A stretch of DNA of 64,000 nt, from assembly GCF_014158035.1 (NCBI RefSeq), contig NZ_JACFXW010000001.1, forward strand, positions 62,001 to 126,000, read 5' to 3'. Position numbers and translations under genes: made by a program. Shown here in pieces: positions 37,190 through 48,272 of the stretch. Each line of letters starts with the position of its first letter. Position 1 is the stretch's first letter. Origin of the DNA: Rhizobium sp. G21 (lineage in GTDB: Bacteria > Pseudomonadota > Alphaproteobacteria > Rhizobiales > Rhizobiaceae). Under the pieces are notes generated by a model. The model was not told the origin of the DNA. It did no database searches and saw nothing but the letters and a program-made list of their open reading frames with translations.

Positions 37190-39517
37190 ATGAAGAGCGT
37201 TTGGTCGCTGTGCTGGAGGCGCGGATCGACGAGTATGAGCGCAAGCTGCGGCGCGCCTCGGCTGTCGGCGACCAGCAGTTCAAGAAGATCGAGACGCGCG
37301 GCAAGCAGATGGAGCGGCAGCTGGCGCTGTCGGGCGCGCGCGGGGCGGAGGGGTTGACATCCGGGCTCAAGACGCTGGCGGCGTTGACGGCGGGCGGGGC
37401 GGCTGTGGATGGGCTGGTGCGCCTGTCTGATGCTGCGACGCGGGTCGATAATGCGCTCAAGACGGCGGGCCTTTCCGGCGAAGAGCTGGAGCGTATCTAT
37501 CAATCGCTCTACGCCTCGGCGCTCAAGAATTCGGCGCCGCTCGAAGATCTGACGACGCTTTATTCGCGCGCGGCGCAGGCGCAGAAAGAATTGGGCGCGT
37601 CGTCGGCGGAGCTGACGCGGTTCACCGACAATGTGGCGCTGGCGCTGCGGGTGAGCGGCAAATCCGCGACGGAATCGGCGGGCGCGCTGCAGCAGCTCGG
37701 GCAGCTGCTGGGTGGTGCGCGCGTGCAAGCCGAAGAGTTCAACTCGATTCAGGACGGCGCGCCGGCGATCCTGCAGGCGGTGGCGGCAGGGCTCAAGGAG
37801 GCCGGCGGATCGGTGTCGCGGCTGAAGGCACTCGTCAATGACGGGAAAGTGTCAAATCAGACTTTTTCCGCGCGTTCGAAGCGGGCGCGGTGATCCTCGA
37901 AAGCAAGGTCGCCGGGGCGGTGATGACGACCGATCAGGCCTGGCAAAACCTGAATACGGCGTTGATCAACTCCGTGCGCGATTTCAACAATGCGACGAAG
38001 GCTGGTGAAAATCTGGCAGGCGGCATCAACCGTCTGGCGCAGGCGCTCAACAGCTTCGACGTAGGCGGGTTCATCGACAAGATTTCCCGCGCGAAGGCTG
38101 CGAGCGATGAATGGTTGCGCGGTCTCGGCAATGCGCAGGTCTTCGAGGAGTTGAACCGACTTCTGGGAGTCACCGACCAGAATGGCCAACTGATCAATCC
38201 GGATGTCGCGGAAGCTGAAGGCAAGATTGCGGGACTGGAGCGCGAGGTCGATCTGTTGCAAAAGGCGATCGCGCAGAACACAGAGCTGGGCTTCGACAAT
38301 TCGGCCGCCATTGCGCGGCTTGCAGAGGTGCGAGGGGAGCTCGCACGTCTGCGCGCGGAGGCGCAAGGATTGCCTGCTGTCGTGCAGGGTGTCCGTCCCA
38401 GCGGGGAAGTCCTGCCCTTTCCCGGCGACGATCCCAATGGGACCAACGGGCAGATGGGTGGCCCGGCTCTGCGCGGAGGGCGTCGGAATCCGGTAACCAA
38501 AGAGGTCGGGCTCGATAAGTCGCTTAAGAAAAATGGAGCCAGCAAGAGCGACGGCTATAAATCGGCGATCGAGGATCTGACGCGGGAAACGGCGGCGTTG
38601 GAGCAGAAGCGGGCGGCGCTTGCCAGCCTCAATCCGCTGGCGGCGGATTATGCGCAGCAGGTGGATGCGGTGGAGGTGGCGCAGCGGCTGCTGACGGAGG
38701 CGCAGGAGGCCGGCAAGGCGGTCGGAGCCGAGCTATCGGATGTGCAGCGGCTGTTGACAGGCGACCTGACCGGCCTGACGCCGGCGGCGAAGGCGCAGGC
38801 CGAGGCAATCCGCGAGGTGGCGCTCGCCAATGCGGCGGCGACAGCGAGCTATGAGGCGCTGCAAAAAAGCAGCAGGACGCGGCGCAGGCGGCGGAAAAGG
38901 CGGTTCAGGACCGGGTGTATTTCCAGAAGAACCTGGTCAGCTCCGGCCTCACCGATATCCGCTCGGCGTTCGAGGACGGCGAGATCACGGCGCAGGAATG
39001 GGGCGACGTGCTGATCTCGACGCTCGATCGGGTGGCGGCGAAACTGCAGGAGAGTTTTGTCGACAGCCTGTTCGACGGCGGCGGGTTGCTGTCGACCTTG
39101 CTCGGCGGCGTAGCTACGACGGCCGGCAGCGTGGGCGGCGGCGTCACGGCGTCCGCCGGCAATGCGCCGCAGGTCGGCCGGACGGCTGCGGCGCTGACTG
39201 CGCCTGCGACGTCGACACCGTCGACACTGGCGCGGACGCGGAGCATTACGGCAGATGTCGGCGCTGTCCCGCAGGTCAGTCCGGCCGCCGCCAGGCTGGC
39301 TGCGCCTGCGCCGTCGACGCTGGCGCGGACGCAAAGCGTCGCGGTCGATGTCGGCGTCGGCATCGACGACGACGGCAAGTTATACGCCAAGGTGAAAAAC
39401 ATCGCGCAAAACGAGGGGCGGCAGGCGGCGGCGCAGGGGATCGGGATCTACCGGGCGAACCAGTTTCACGCCGATGTGCAGGCCCATCTCGCCCGGCCGC
39501 GCGTGAGGGGCAAATGA
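37180..39517 (+). CDS. Tail tape-measure protein; two frame breaks
   Basis: About 779 residues after repair, matching a short siphophage tail. The N-terminal part (VLEARIDEYERKLRRASAVG, ALNALK-type helices, TLYSRAAQAQKELG, LLGGARVQAEEFNSIQDG) is the TMP_3-like domain. The middle is coiled coil (EREVDLLQKAIAQ, RLAEVRGELARLRAEAQ). The end (FQKNLVSSGLTDIRSAFEDG) has Ser/Ala repeats. One T is missing at T5 37863-37867 and one A at A6 38863-38868; both sides join into continuous helix. Start ATG 37180 overlaps the chaperone stop. Confidence 0.85.
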
Positions 39518-40167
39518 CCACGTTGCTCTATACGCAGGCCGAATTCTTTCGGCGCATCCGGTTCGCCGAGCGGCCGTTCTTCAACTTGCTGCCTTATCGC
39601 AGGGAGTCGATGGATGGCGGCGGCAATGCGATCGGCAACCGGCGCGGTCAGCCGAAATGGACGTTTACGGTGCGGACGGCGGGCGGGCGGCATGACGCGG
39701 ATCTGGAGATCGCGGCGCAATGCCGGGCGCTGATCGGGCGCAATGCCGGGTTTCTCGCCTATGATCTCCGGCGGCCCTGGCCGGCGGCCGATCCGGGTGG
39801 CGATACGGTGTCTGGCTATGGAGGCACGATACGCGTCAACGCCAAAGGCAGCGACAATCGCAGCCTGTCGCTCAAAAACATGCCGATCGCGCCGTTGTCG
39901 GTCGGGGACATGATCGCGGTCAAGAATGACGACGGTTACCGGCAGATCCTGAGCGTGGCCGAGGCCGCCGGCGTCAACAGTTCTGATACGACCAGTCTGT
40001 TTCAGGTGCAACCGTTCTTGCCGTCCTGGGTTCAGGTCAACGATGAGGTGACGCTGTTTCGCGCCTCGATGATGTTCAGAATTCTGGCCGACAGTTTTTC
40101 GCCGCCGACAGGATCCGGCAACACGTCCGGCGGGCTGAGCTTTACCGCGATCTCGGTGTCTCGATGA
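39514..40167 (+). CDS. Distal tail-type protein
   Basis: 217 residues from ATGA overlap at 39514. TQAEFFRRIRFAERPFFNLL, then RESMDGGGNAIGNRRGQPKW and a beta-rich C-terminus. Position right after the tape measure and before the DUF2163-like gene corresponds to the distal tail/hub protein. Sequence alone gives no firm family. Confidence 0.65.
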   Translation: MTTLLYTQAEFFRRIRFAERPFFNLLPYRRESMDGGGNAIGNRRGQPKWTFTVRTAGGRHDADLEIAAQCRALIGRNAGFLAYDLRRPWPAADPGGDTVSGYGGTIRVNAKGSDNRSLSLKNMPIAPLSVGDMIAVKNDDGYRQILSVAEAAGVNSSDTTSLFQVQPFLPSWVQVNDEVTLFRASMMFRILADSFSPPTGSGNTSGGLSFTAISVSR

Positions 40168-40801
40168 GAGTCTATTCGACGGCGACGACGAATTATCGCG
40201 CCGCGCTGCGCGATTTCTGGCCGGTGCATCTTTTGTCGTTCCGGGTGCGGGATCGCGAAACGGGCGCCGGCGTCTGGGGCATTTTTCGACGCGCGACGAG
40301 GACGAGGAGATCGCCGTCGTGGATCCCGACACCGGCAATACGGTGCTGCGCAGCTATTTCGGCGGCGGGCATATCGTCTCGGTCGATCCGATCGTGCGCT
40401 ATGAGGGCGTGTCGATCCGCAATGTCAATGTGCGGATGTCGGCGGTATCCGACCAGGTGCGCGAGATGCTTTACGGCTATGACGCGCGCGACGCGCATGT
40501 CGAATGGCATATCGGCGAGATGGAGGAAGCGACGGGGCTGCTGGTCGATACGCCCAATCTCGAATTCGAGGGGTTGGTCGACGAGGCCAGTCGGGCGGAC
40601 AGTCCGCTGTCGATCTGGGCGCAATCGCCGCCGGTCTCCAGCAGCGATTTCACACTGTCACTTGCGCCGTGGCATTCGGTGCTGCAGCGGGCCAATCCGG
40701 CCAAGCGCACGCTTGCGGTGGGGCAGGAGCGTAGCGGCGATGGGATCTATCGCTATGCGGATGCGGCGCATCGGTGGAACGATCTGACATGGGGAAAATG
40801 A
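40164..40801 (+). CDS. Tail hub-type protein following DIT; frame break in T5
   Basis: About 212 residues. The first part (MRVYSTATTNYRAALRDFW, RVRDRETGAGVWGIF) and second part (VVDPDTGNTVLRSYFGGGHI, RMSAVSDQVREMLYGYDARD, FEGLVDEASRADSPLSIWA) join when one T is added to the T5 at 40282-40286. It resembles the DUF2163-like hub proteins of gene transfer agents. The stop at 40801 is followed by a minus-strand cassette. Confidence 0.75.
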
Positions 40802-40839
40802 TGGCGCCGGCTGCGCCATCCGGTTTACTCGGCCGGGGT

Positions 40840-41034
40840 TTACTCGGCCGGCTCGCTTTCGACCGAAAGGCCGGCTTCAAGGGCTGCGCAGGCGAGGGCG
40901 ATGTATCGCTGGATCGGCCGCTTTTCTTCTTCATAGAGCTGCGGTTGGTTGCGTCCCAGACCAAGCGCGTCGGCGGCCTGTGAACGGTTGAGGTTCATCC
41001 GCTCACGCCAGGCGCGGAATTCGGCGCCGGTCAT
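40840..41034 (-). CDS. XRE-type HTH regulator of an inserted cassette
   Basis: 64 residues with a clear helix-turn-helix: EFRAWRERMNLNRSQAADAL then GLGRNQPQLYEEEKRPIQRY. It overlaps the upstream small gene as TAATG. It is transcribed against the tail operon from the promoter at 41290, which has two copies of an 18-bp palindrome. I infer autoregulation by this protein. Confidence 0.8.
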   Translation of the reverse strand: MTGAEFRAWRERMNLNRSQAADALGLGRNQPQLYEEEKRPIQRYIALACAALEAGLSVESEPAE

Positions 41035-41222
41035 TACTGGGCGTCCGCAATGTTGACGACACGGCGCTCAAGGCCCTTGGCGGCTCGTTCCGCAGCTTCG
41101 TAGCTTTTGTGCTTGCTAAGCACAGTACCGATGCTGTCGCCGCGAGGGGAGACGGTTGCCCATTGAAAGCCTTTGGCAATGAGTGCGGCGCGGTCTTCCT
41201 CGTTGCGGATGTTCATAGCCAT
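41034..41222 (-). CDS. Small protein cotranscribed with the HTH regulator
   Basis: 62 residues from ATG 41222 behind AAGGAG. The sequence (RNEEDRAALIAKGFQWATVS, PRGDSIGTVLSKHKSYEAAE) is not recognised but looks like a compact alpha/beta domain. Paired with an HTH gene it may be the toxin-like or effector half of a module, or a co-regulator; nothing in the sequence proves this. Confidence 0.6.
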   Translation of the reverse strand: MAMNIRNEEDRAALIAKGFQWATVSPRGDSIGTVLSKHKSYEAAERAAKGLERRVVNIADAQ

Positions 41223-41266
41223 TGTCTTGCTCCTTGTTTTTGGCGTCATCGCCGTTTCGTGAGATG

Positions 41267-41320
41267 AATATGCACTGATCCGTGCATGTCGTCAAGATTA
41301 AAATGCACTGATCCGTGCAT
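41267..41320 (-). promoter_or_regulatory. Promoter with two identical 18-bp operators
   Basis: ATGCACTGATCCGTGCAT occurs at 41270-41287 and 41303-41320, 33 bases apart (about three helical turns). Its arms ATGCAC and GTGCAT are perfect inverted repeats. The leftward promoter TTGACG (41295-41290), 17 bases, CATATT (41272-41267) has the first operator inside its spacer. Strong candidate for repression by the HTH protein encoded downstream. Confidence 0.85.
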
Positions 41321-41338
41321 ATTTTTATCGAGGGATAT

Positions 41339-41761
41339 ATGAGCATATCTCGCGTCGGATGGCCTCATGACTGGCGGTCGCGGCTGATCGCCTTTCTCGA
41401 AGCGCGCGAGCGGGCCGGCTTTGCATGGGGCGCGCGCGACTGCCTGATGATGACGGCCGATGCGCATGTGGCGATGACGGGGCGTGATTTCGCCGCCGCC
41501 TATCGCGGTCGCTACCGCAGCGAAAGCGGGGCGGCGCGGATGCTGCGCCGCAATGGCTGCGCCGATATGCGCGACGCCGCCAGGCGGTTGCTGCGCGAGA
41601 TCGCGCTCGTCGATGCGACCTGCGGGACGATCGGGCTGACCGAGCAGGAGGGCCGTTGGGGCATGGGTATTTTCTGCGGGCCGTATTTTTACGTGCAGTC
41701 GTCCGATGGGCTCGGCATCCTGCCGCGCTCGGCGGCGGCTCTGGCTTTCGAGGTCGACTGA
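41339..41761 (+). CDS. Tail peptidase-like protein (DUF6950-like)
   Basis: 140 residues from MSISRVGWPHDW behind GAGGGA. The pattern DWRSRLIAFLEARERAGFAW then GARDCLMMTADAHVAMTG is the Cys-centred fold of DUF6950, placed where other siphophages encode an NlpC/P60 tail peptidase. The Cys in RDC may be the nucleophile. An ATG at 41315 is also possible but it lies within the second operator. The stop and the next start overlap as TGATG. Confidence 0.7.
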   Translation: MSISRVGWPHDWRSRLIAFLEARERAGFAWGARDCLMMTADAHVAMTGRDFAAAYRGRYRSESGAARMLRRNGCADMRDAARRLLREIALVDATCGTIGLTEQEGRWGMGIFCGPYFYVQSSDGLGILPRSAAALAFEVD

Positions 41762-44124
41762 TGCCGGCATTGTTTGCGCCCCTGGTGGCGGGGCTCGGGA
41801 TTACCGGCACGGCGGCGACGGTGGTGTCGTCGGCGCTCGCGCTGGGCGCGACGACGGCGGCGCAATATGTGATCGGCCAGGCGACGGCGCAAAAGCCGGA
41901 GAGCGGGACGAAACTGCAGGCTGTCGGCGGCGGCACGGTCAATCAGTCGATCCTGCTTGCCGAGAAAGAAACGGCGGGATCGCTGATCTATCGCGGCTCA
42001 TACGGCTATGAAAACAGGACGCCCAATTCGCATCATGTGCGGGTCTATGCCTGTTCGGACGCGCCTGTCGACGGGATGATGACGCATGTGTGGGCGGATG
42101 GCGGCAAGCGGGCGCTGGGCGAGACGGAGGAATATGAGGGCTATCCCGTGCCGTATTTCGCCGAAGACGGCGCAAACCGGCTGTGGATCAAGGTGCTGAC
42201 CGGATCGCAGACCACGGCGAACAGCTATCTGCGGGCCAAATTCGGCGCCGATCCGACGCGGCCCTGGATGGAGGATATGATCGGCCGGAAACGGGTGATC
42301 GTGATTGTGACGCAGCGGCTCTATAAAAAGAAGCCGCGCGGGCTGATCGACTGTCTGTTCGTTTTTCGCGGCATGCCGGTCTATGACTGGCGGCAGGACA
42401 GCACAAACGGCGGATCGGGGTCGCAGCGATGGGGCAGTGAGGCGAGTTATGCGCTCCGCCGCAATGCGATCGTGCTGGCCTATAATATCGCGCGAGGGGT
42501 GATGGTGGCCGGCGAGGTCATCTATGGCGGCCCGAATTTTCCGGCGCGGCGATTTGATCGCGACAGCTGGACGGCGGCGGCGAATAATGCCGACGAGGAT
42601 CTCGCGCTTGCCGGCGGCGGAACGATCAAGCGCGGCGCGGCCGGGGCGGAAGTCAGTCTCGACGAGGAGCCGTTGACGGTGATCGAGCGGCTGCTGGCCT
42701 CGGCGGGATACAGGATGGTGATCTCCGGCGGGGTGATGAAACTCGCGTCGATGGCGGCGGGCGCCAGCGTGATGTCGTTCACCGACGCCGACGTTGTGGT
42801 GACCGAAGAGGCGACGCAACGGCTTTTTCCGGCCCGCGAAGACATCGCCAATGTGATCACCGGAACCTATACGTCGCCCGACGACGCCGGCGAGCCGAAG
42901 CCTTTCCGCGAGCGCTCGCGCGCGGCCTATGTGGCGGAGGATGGCGGCGAGCGGCGGGCGCGCGAGCTGAACCTGCCTTATGTGCGGCATGGCGTGCAGG
43001 CGCAGAAGCTGGCGTCGCTGGCGCTGAACGACAACCGCCGTTTCCGCAGCCATGTGGTCTATCTGCCGTCGATCGCGCGCAAGCTGGAGCCGGGCGACGC
43101 GGTCACCTTCACCAGCGACGATTACAGCTATTCAGCCAAAAAGTTTTTGCTCGGCGACGTGGTGCTGAACGATGACGGGCTGGTGTCGGCGGCGATCCGC
43201 GAGGCGGATGCGACGGATGCGGATTTTCCGACCTCCGACCAGCAGCCGGAAACGGTCGGCGTCTATGGCGACATCGTGGCCGATACGCAGGTCGCGACGT
43301 TTACGGCGTCGCCGGCGACGGTCAAAAACGCGAGCGGCAAGGCGCGGATCCCGGCGATCCGGCTTGAATGGCCGACGAACGAAAACGACGTCGACAGCCG
43401 GCTGATGCGCTATTGGGTGCGGCGGCTCGGCGACGAGGAGATCGTTGCGTCTGGCCGGTTCGATTTCGAGGACGGCAAGGGGCTGATTTCGGGCGGGTTG
43501 CTCGATGCCGGCGTCTATCAGGTGCAATGCCAGATCACGCCGTTTTCGGATCGCGATACGGATCGCAGCGGCTGGGTGACGGTGGCGGCCGGGTCGGTGA
43601 AGGGGCGGGCAAGCCGGATCGCCAGCAGCGATTTCGGCGTGCGGCTGCGCAAATCGCCGGCGCTCAACTGGTCCGGCGATGTGATCGGCACGGGCTATAC
43701 CGAGACCATAGCCATCACCAGCCCGATCCGTGTGAGCAATGACGACGCCGAGCCGGTGCGGCTGCAATTCTCCGGACGGTTGCGCAACGCCTTCGTCGAT
43801 GACGGATCATCGGGCGACGGCGCGAGCTATGTGATTTCGGTGCTGAAAGTGCAGGCGCGCGCGCCCGGCTCGCCGACCTGGCGGGATATCCGTAACGGCA
43901 AAACGCTCAAGGTCGAGAGCCGGGCGACCGGCCGGCAGAATATCAAGGCGGCGCAAAAGGTCATTCGCGACGTGTTCACGCATTTTCCCGGCAAGAAAGA
44001 CGGCGGGTTGTGGCTCTACCGGGTGACGCTGTCGGTGCGCCACAAACGGGGGCAGGGGCGCAGCTGGGACCGGGCGGCGGTGCTGGCGGGCGCCGTGCTG
44101 GGCGCGAGCTGGGAGCGCGACTGA
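41761..44124 (+). CDS. Phage tail tip / host-specificity-type protein
   Basis: 787 residues. N-terminal hydrophobic Ala/Gly segment (GITGTAATVVSSALALGATT) followed by a baseplate-like region (NQSILLAEKETAGSLIYRGS, VRVYACSDAPVDGMMTHVWA) as in GTA gp15-like/lambda J-type proteins. The middle has ERLLASAGYRMVISGGVMKL and a PSIARKLEPGDAVTF segment; a fibronectin-like domain covers about 600-690. It likely forms the tail tip that contacts the host. No break. Confidence 0.8.
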   Translation: MPALFAPLVAGLGITGTAATVVSSALALGATTAAQYVIGQATAQKPESGTKLQAVGGGTVNQSILLAEKETAGSLIYRGSYGYENRTPNSHHVRVYACSDAPVDGMMTHVWADGGKRALGETEEYEGYPVPYFAEDGANRLWIKVLTGSQTTANSYLRAKFGADPTRPWMEDMIGRKRVIVIVTQRLYKKKPRGLIDCLFVFRGMPVYDWRQDSTNGGSGSQRWGSEASYALRRNAIVLAYNIARGVMVAGEVIYGGPNFPARRFDRDSWTAAANNADEDLALAGGGTIKRGAAGAEVSLDEEPLTVIERLLASAGYRMVISGGVMKLASMAAGASVMSFTDADVVVTEEATQRLFPAREDIANVITGTYTSPDDAGEPKPFRERSRAAYVAEDGGERRARELNLPYVRHGVQAQKLASLALNDNRRFRSHVVYLPSIARKLEPGDAVTFTSDDYSYSAKKFLLGDVVLNDDGLVSAAIREADATDADFPTSDQQPETVGVYGDIVADTQVATFTASPATVKNASGKARIPAIRLEWPTNENDVDSRLMRYWVRRLGDEEIVASGRFDFEDGKGLISGGLLDAGVYQVQCQITPFSDRDTDRSGWVTVAAGSVKGRASRIASSDFGVRLRKSPALNWSGDVIGTGYTETIAITSPIRVSNDDAEPVRLQFSGRLRNAFVDDGSSGDGASYVISVLKVQARAPGSPTWRDIRNGKTLKVESRATGRQNIKAAQKVIRDVFTHFPGKKDGGLWLYRVTLSVRHKRGQGRSWDRAAVLAGAVLGASWERD

Positions 44125-44519
44125 TGGGGATGATCAGCATCTATCAGACATCGGACGGGCGGATCCTGCGGACCGATGAGATCGGCGAGGACGAAACGCC
44201 CGACCTCGAAACCGGCGAAGCCTATCTCGACGGGGAATATGACGGGGCGCAATATTACGTGGTCGCCGGCGTCGCCACAGATCGGCCTCAGCTGGTGGAC
44301 GACGACGACATCCTGACGCTGCCGGCGGATGGCGTCACGGTGCTGACGATCCCGCTCATCAATGGGACGACGGTGTTTTACGGCGACACGGAGACCGTGT
44401 CATCAGGCAGCGAGAGCCTGCAGGTGCGCAGCGCGATCACGGGCGATTTCGTCTTTCAGATCTCGCCGCCCTGGCCCTATGTCGAGGCCGAAATCACGGT
44501 GACATCCGATGCTGTTTGA
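44124..44519 (+). CDS. Small tail-region protein
   Basis: 131 residues from MGMISIYQTSDGRIL (TGATG overlap). The C-terminal SISP-type motif (FQISPPWPYVEAEITV) and acidic N-terminus resemble the gene at 48269 (LTLTPPWPWRQKTVRV). The two may be duplicated tail-fibre accessory proteins. Overlaps the fibre gene by 11 bases. Confidence 0.65.
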   Translation: MGMISIYQTSDGRILRTDEIGEDETPDLETGEAYLDGEYDGAQYYVVAGVATDRPQLVDDDDILTLPADGVTVLTIPLINGTTVFYGDTETVSSGSESLQVRSAITGDFVFQISPPWPYVEAEITVTSDAV

Positions 44520-47500
44520 TTTTACCAAAAAGCCGGCGCCGACAGGGTTTTCGGTGACGGCGAAGCCGTTCGGCAATGTCGGCCAATGGAGCGACGTGGC
44601 GGATGCGCTGCACAGTTTCTACCGGCTGTATCGCTATGAGAGCGCGGCGGATGCGACGGCCGACGTGGGTGGCGCGGTCGCGGCGGAGACGCCGCGGCTC
44701 AAGGTGCGCGACGACGCCGGCCTGACCATCGGCCATGTCTATGGCTATCGGGTGGCGAGCGTCGACAGCTATGACAATGAGAGCCTCAAGAGCCTGGTCG
44801 ACACGGCGACGGCGAAAGTCGCTGATGACGCCGACGTCGATCTGACGGGCACGCTCGCGGAAGTGTCGACCGAGATCGGCGCGGCGGTGGCGGCGGAGGC
44901 GGCGGCCAGGGCTGCGGCGGTGGCGGCGGAGGCCGAGGCGCGCGCGGCGCGGGATGTCGCCGTCTATCAGGATCTCCGGGCGCAAAGCGAGGTCGCCGCC
45001 GAAACCGCATCCTATCTGATCGAAGTGGCGATGATCGCGGCAGACGCGCAGCAGACGCTGCGGCGCGAGGTGACGACGCAGGCGAACAGCGATCGGTCGA
45101 CATTTTCCGAGCAGATCAATCAGGCGGTCGCGGCGAATTCAGCGCTGGTGTCGCGCACGACGACGCTCGAAGCGGAGACCGCGTCGCTCGCCTCGACCAT
45201 ACAGGATATCGAACTCGCTTATGTGGCCGCCGACGAGGCGCTGGCGCAGACGATCGAGTCGGTGGCGGTCGGCACCAATACGCAATTCGATCCGTCGGTG
45301 ATCTGGTATTTCGACGCGGATATCGAGGGATGGGCGGGCAACGGGACGCCTGCAGTCGTCGACGGCTATTTGATCCCGGCGACGCATGGCTCCGACCCCT
45401 ATGTTACCAGTCCGGCCGGGCTGGCGATCGCCGGCGGCAGCTACCGGCAGGTGCGCGCGCGGGCCAAGAGGACGGGCGCGCCGACATGGGAGGGCTGGCT
45501 GTGGTGGAAGGGCTCCGGCGATACGACCTGGGACAGCAGCCGGCGCGTGAGTGTGACCGAGCCTGCCTGGGACGGGGCGGGGTTCGGCGAGATCACCGTC
45601 AATGCCGGCTGGACCGGCACGATCGCACAGATCCGGCTGGACCTGACGACGACGTCGGACGCCTCCAATCTGGTGGCGCTGGATTGGGTGTCGATCGGTC
45701 GACCCTCGCCGGGCGCGAGCTCGGCGGCATTGACGGCGGAGCAGACGGCGCGGATCTCGGCGGATGCGGCGCAGGTCGGTCAGATCACCTCACTGACCGG
45801 CCGCATGACTTCGGCGGAGAGCGGCATCACCGGGGCGGTTGGCGGGCTCTCGGCGCTGACGGGGCGGGTGGAGACGACCGAAGACGCGATCACGGCGCAG
45901 GCTGCCAGGATCGACGGCGTCGAAGCCTTGCTCGACGACAAGGCCAGCGTGACGGCGCTCGACACGCTGGCGGCCGAGGTGACGGCGTTCGGCGGCGCGG
46001 ATGGCGTTTCCAGCATCGGCCAGGCGACGCGGACGATCCGCAACGAACTCGATTTGGCGGCGTCCGAGGCGATCGAGGCCAGTGTGGCCGATTTCCTGGC
46101 GCGCGCCGATCTGCGGGCGGCGGAGGCTCTGGCGACGCAGGGGCTCAACACGCGGATCGACGTGACGGATACGTCGCTGATCGTGCTGTCGGAAAGCGTG
46201 ACCAGCCTTTCGGCGACGGTGGCCGGCAAGGCGTCTACGTCGTCGGTGGAGACGCTGACGGGCCGCGTGACGGTGACGGAGAGCGGGATCGACGCACTGA
46301 ACGAGGCGGTGACCGCACTCGACACGGAGGTCGACGGCAAAGCCTCGACGTCGTCGGTAACGTCGCTCGGTAATCGCGTGACGACGGCCGAGGGAGGCAT
46401 TACGGCGCTCAACAGCGCGGTGACGGCGCTGCAGACGGACGTCACGGGCAAGGCGTCGACGTCGTCGGTGACGTCGCTTGGCAATCGGGTGACGACGACC
46501 GAGAGCGGCATCACGGCGCTCAACAGCGCGGTGACTGCGCTGCAAACGGACGTCACGGGCAAGGCGTCGACGTCGTCGGTGACGTCGCTCGGCAATCGGG
46601 TGACAACGGCCGAGGGAGGCATTACGGCGCTCAACAGCGCGGTGACGGCGCTGCAGACGGACGTCACGGGCAAGGCGTCGACGTCGTCGGTGACGTCGCT
46701 TGACAATCGGGTGACGACGACCGAGAGCGGCATCACGGCGCTCAACAGCGCGGTGACTGCGCTGCAAACGGACGTCACGGGCAAGGCGTCGACGTCGTCG
46801 GTGACGTCGCTCGGCAATCGGGTGACGACGGCCGAGGGAGGCATTACGGCGCTCAACAGCGCGGTGACGGCGCTGCAGACGGACGTCACGGGCAAGGCGT
46901 CGACGTCGTCGGTGACGTCGCTTGGCAATCGGGTGACGACGACCGAGAGCGGCATCACGGCGCTCAACAGCGCGGTGACTGCGCTGCAAACGGACGTCAC
47001 GGGCAAGGCGTCGACGTCGTCGGTGACGTCGCTTGGCAATCGGGTGACGACGGCCGAGGGAGGCATTACGGCGCTCAACAGCGCGGTGACCGCCCTCGAC
47101 ACGGAGGTCGACGGCAAAGCCTCGGCGTCATCGGTGACATCGCTCGGTAATCGCGTGACGACGACCGAGGGCGGCATTACCGCGCTCAACAATGCGGTGA
47201 CATCGCTGACGACGACGGTGGCAGGTAAAGCCTCGGCGTCATCGGTGACGTCGCTCGGCAACCGGGTGACGGAAACGGAGGAGGAGGGAATCCAGAGCCT
47301 GGCCGCTGCGACGACGGAGCTGTTTGCCGGCGACGACGAGGGCAATGTCGCCTCGGCGCGGTTTCGCATGGTGGCGGTGGGTGGCCCGACGGGGTGGGTG
47401 CGGCTGGCGCTGCAGATCCGGGCGCAATCCGACGACGACTGGCGGCAGGCCGGATTTTACATGGAGGCCCGCAACGACGGCACGGATTCGCGCATCGTCA

Positions 47501-48272
47501 ACAGGGCGGATCGCTATGTGCTGATGGATGGCGACGGCGTGACGAGCGCCGTCTATCGCGTCTCCGGCGGGGTGATCTATCTCGGCGAGGTCAATATTTC
47601 CGACGCCATCATCGGAAACCTGCAGGTGCGGCGCGCGAATATTCCGGACGGCGAGCTGACGGCGGCGAAGATCAGCGTCACCCGGCTTTCGGCGATCTCG
47701 GCTGTGCTGGGCAATGTCGATATTTCCGACGCCGACATCGGCACACTGACAGTCAATAACGCCAATATCGAGAGCCTCAACGGCGTCAAGCTGGTCAACC
47801 TGACCGTCGACACCGACAAGATCAAGAACGGCGCCATTACCGAGGTCGACTCGATCGCGCAGTTTTCCGACCTGGTGCAAAGCAACAGCAACCCGGCGGC
47901 GCATACGATCACGCTGGCCAATCCCGGCTCGTCGACGGTGTTCGTCTGGCTGGAGCTGCCGATCAGCCTGTTCGTGGAGGCGGGGGAGGCGACGGCGCGC
48001 CGACCGAGGGGCGCATGACCGCGACCTTCTCGCTGATCCGCAACTATGGCGAAAGCAACGATTACACTCTGTTTTCAAGGACATTCAGCCTGCGCGCGCA
48101 GGGCGGCGGCAGCACAGACTCCGCCGGCGAGACTATCCGCCTGCTGGTGGCCGATATCGCCGCGCCGGCGAACGCCAGCTACCGTTTCAAATCGACCTTC
48201 AGCAATCTCGAAGGCACGCGGACGGGCGGCGTGTCCGGCGGGCGCATCAAATTCGGGTATCCCAAAAAATGA
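44509..48272 (+). CDS. Tail fibre protein with 37-residue coiled-coil repeats; one frame break
   Basis: About 1250 residues. An N-terminal fibronectin-like part (PTGFSVTAKPFGNVGQW) precedes Ala-rich coiled coil and a jelly-roll domain (GGSYRQVRARAKRTGAPTWE). Ten 37-residue repeats cover 46225-47335 (GKASTSSVTSLGNRVTT and so on), typical of trimeric fibres. The C-terminal domain ends near 48018 in one frame, and the 85-residue ORF from 48015 (MTATFSLIRNYGESNDYTLF) continues it in another; one missing base near 47998-48004 would fuse them. It binds the host surface. The repeat block is prone to recombination. Confidence 0.8.
46225..47335 (+). repeat. In-frame 111-bp tandem repeats within the tail fibre
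   Basis: Units start at about 46225, 46336, 46447, 46558, 46669, 46780, 46891, 47002, 47113 and 47224. Copies from 46336 to 47112 are near-identical and alternate between a TTAEGG and a TTTESG version, which gives a 222-bp higher-order unit. The outer copies diverge. The encoded unit is 37 residues. Confidence 0.92.

Noticed and set aside
46225..47335. CRISPR-like tandem repeats
   Set aside because: Units are contiguous without unique spacers, keep the reading frame, and encode coiled coil.
45780..47369. 529-codon minus-strand frame with repeats
   Set aside because: It is the shadow of the tail-fibre coiled-coil repeats; the plus frame has overlap with neighbours and fibre motifs.
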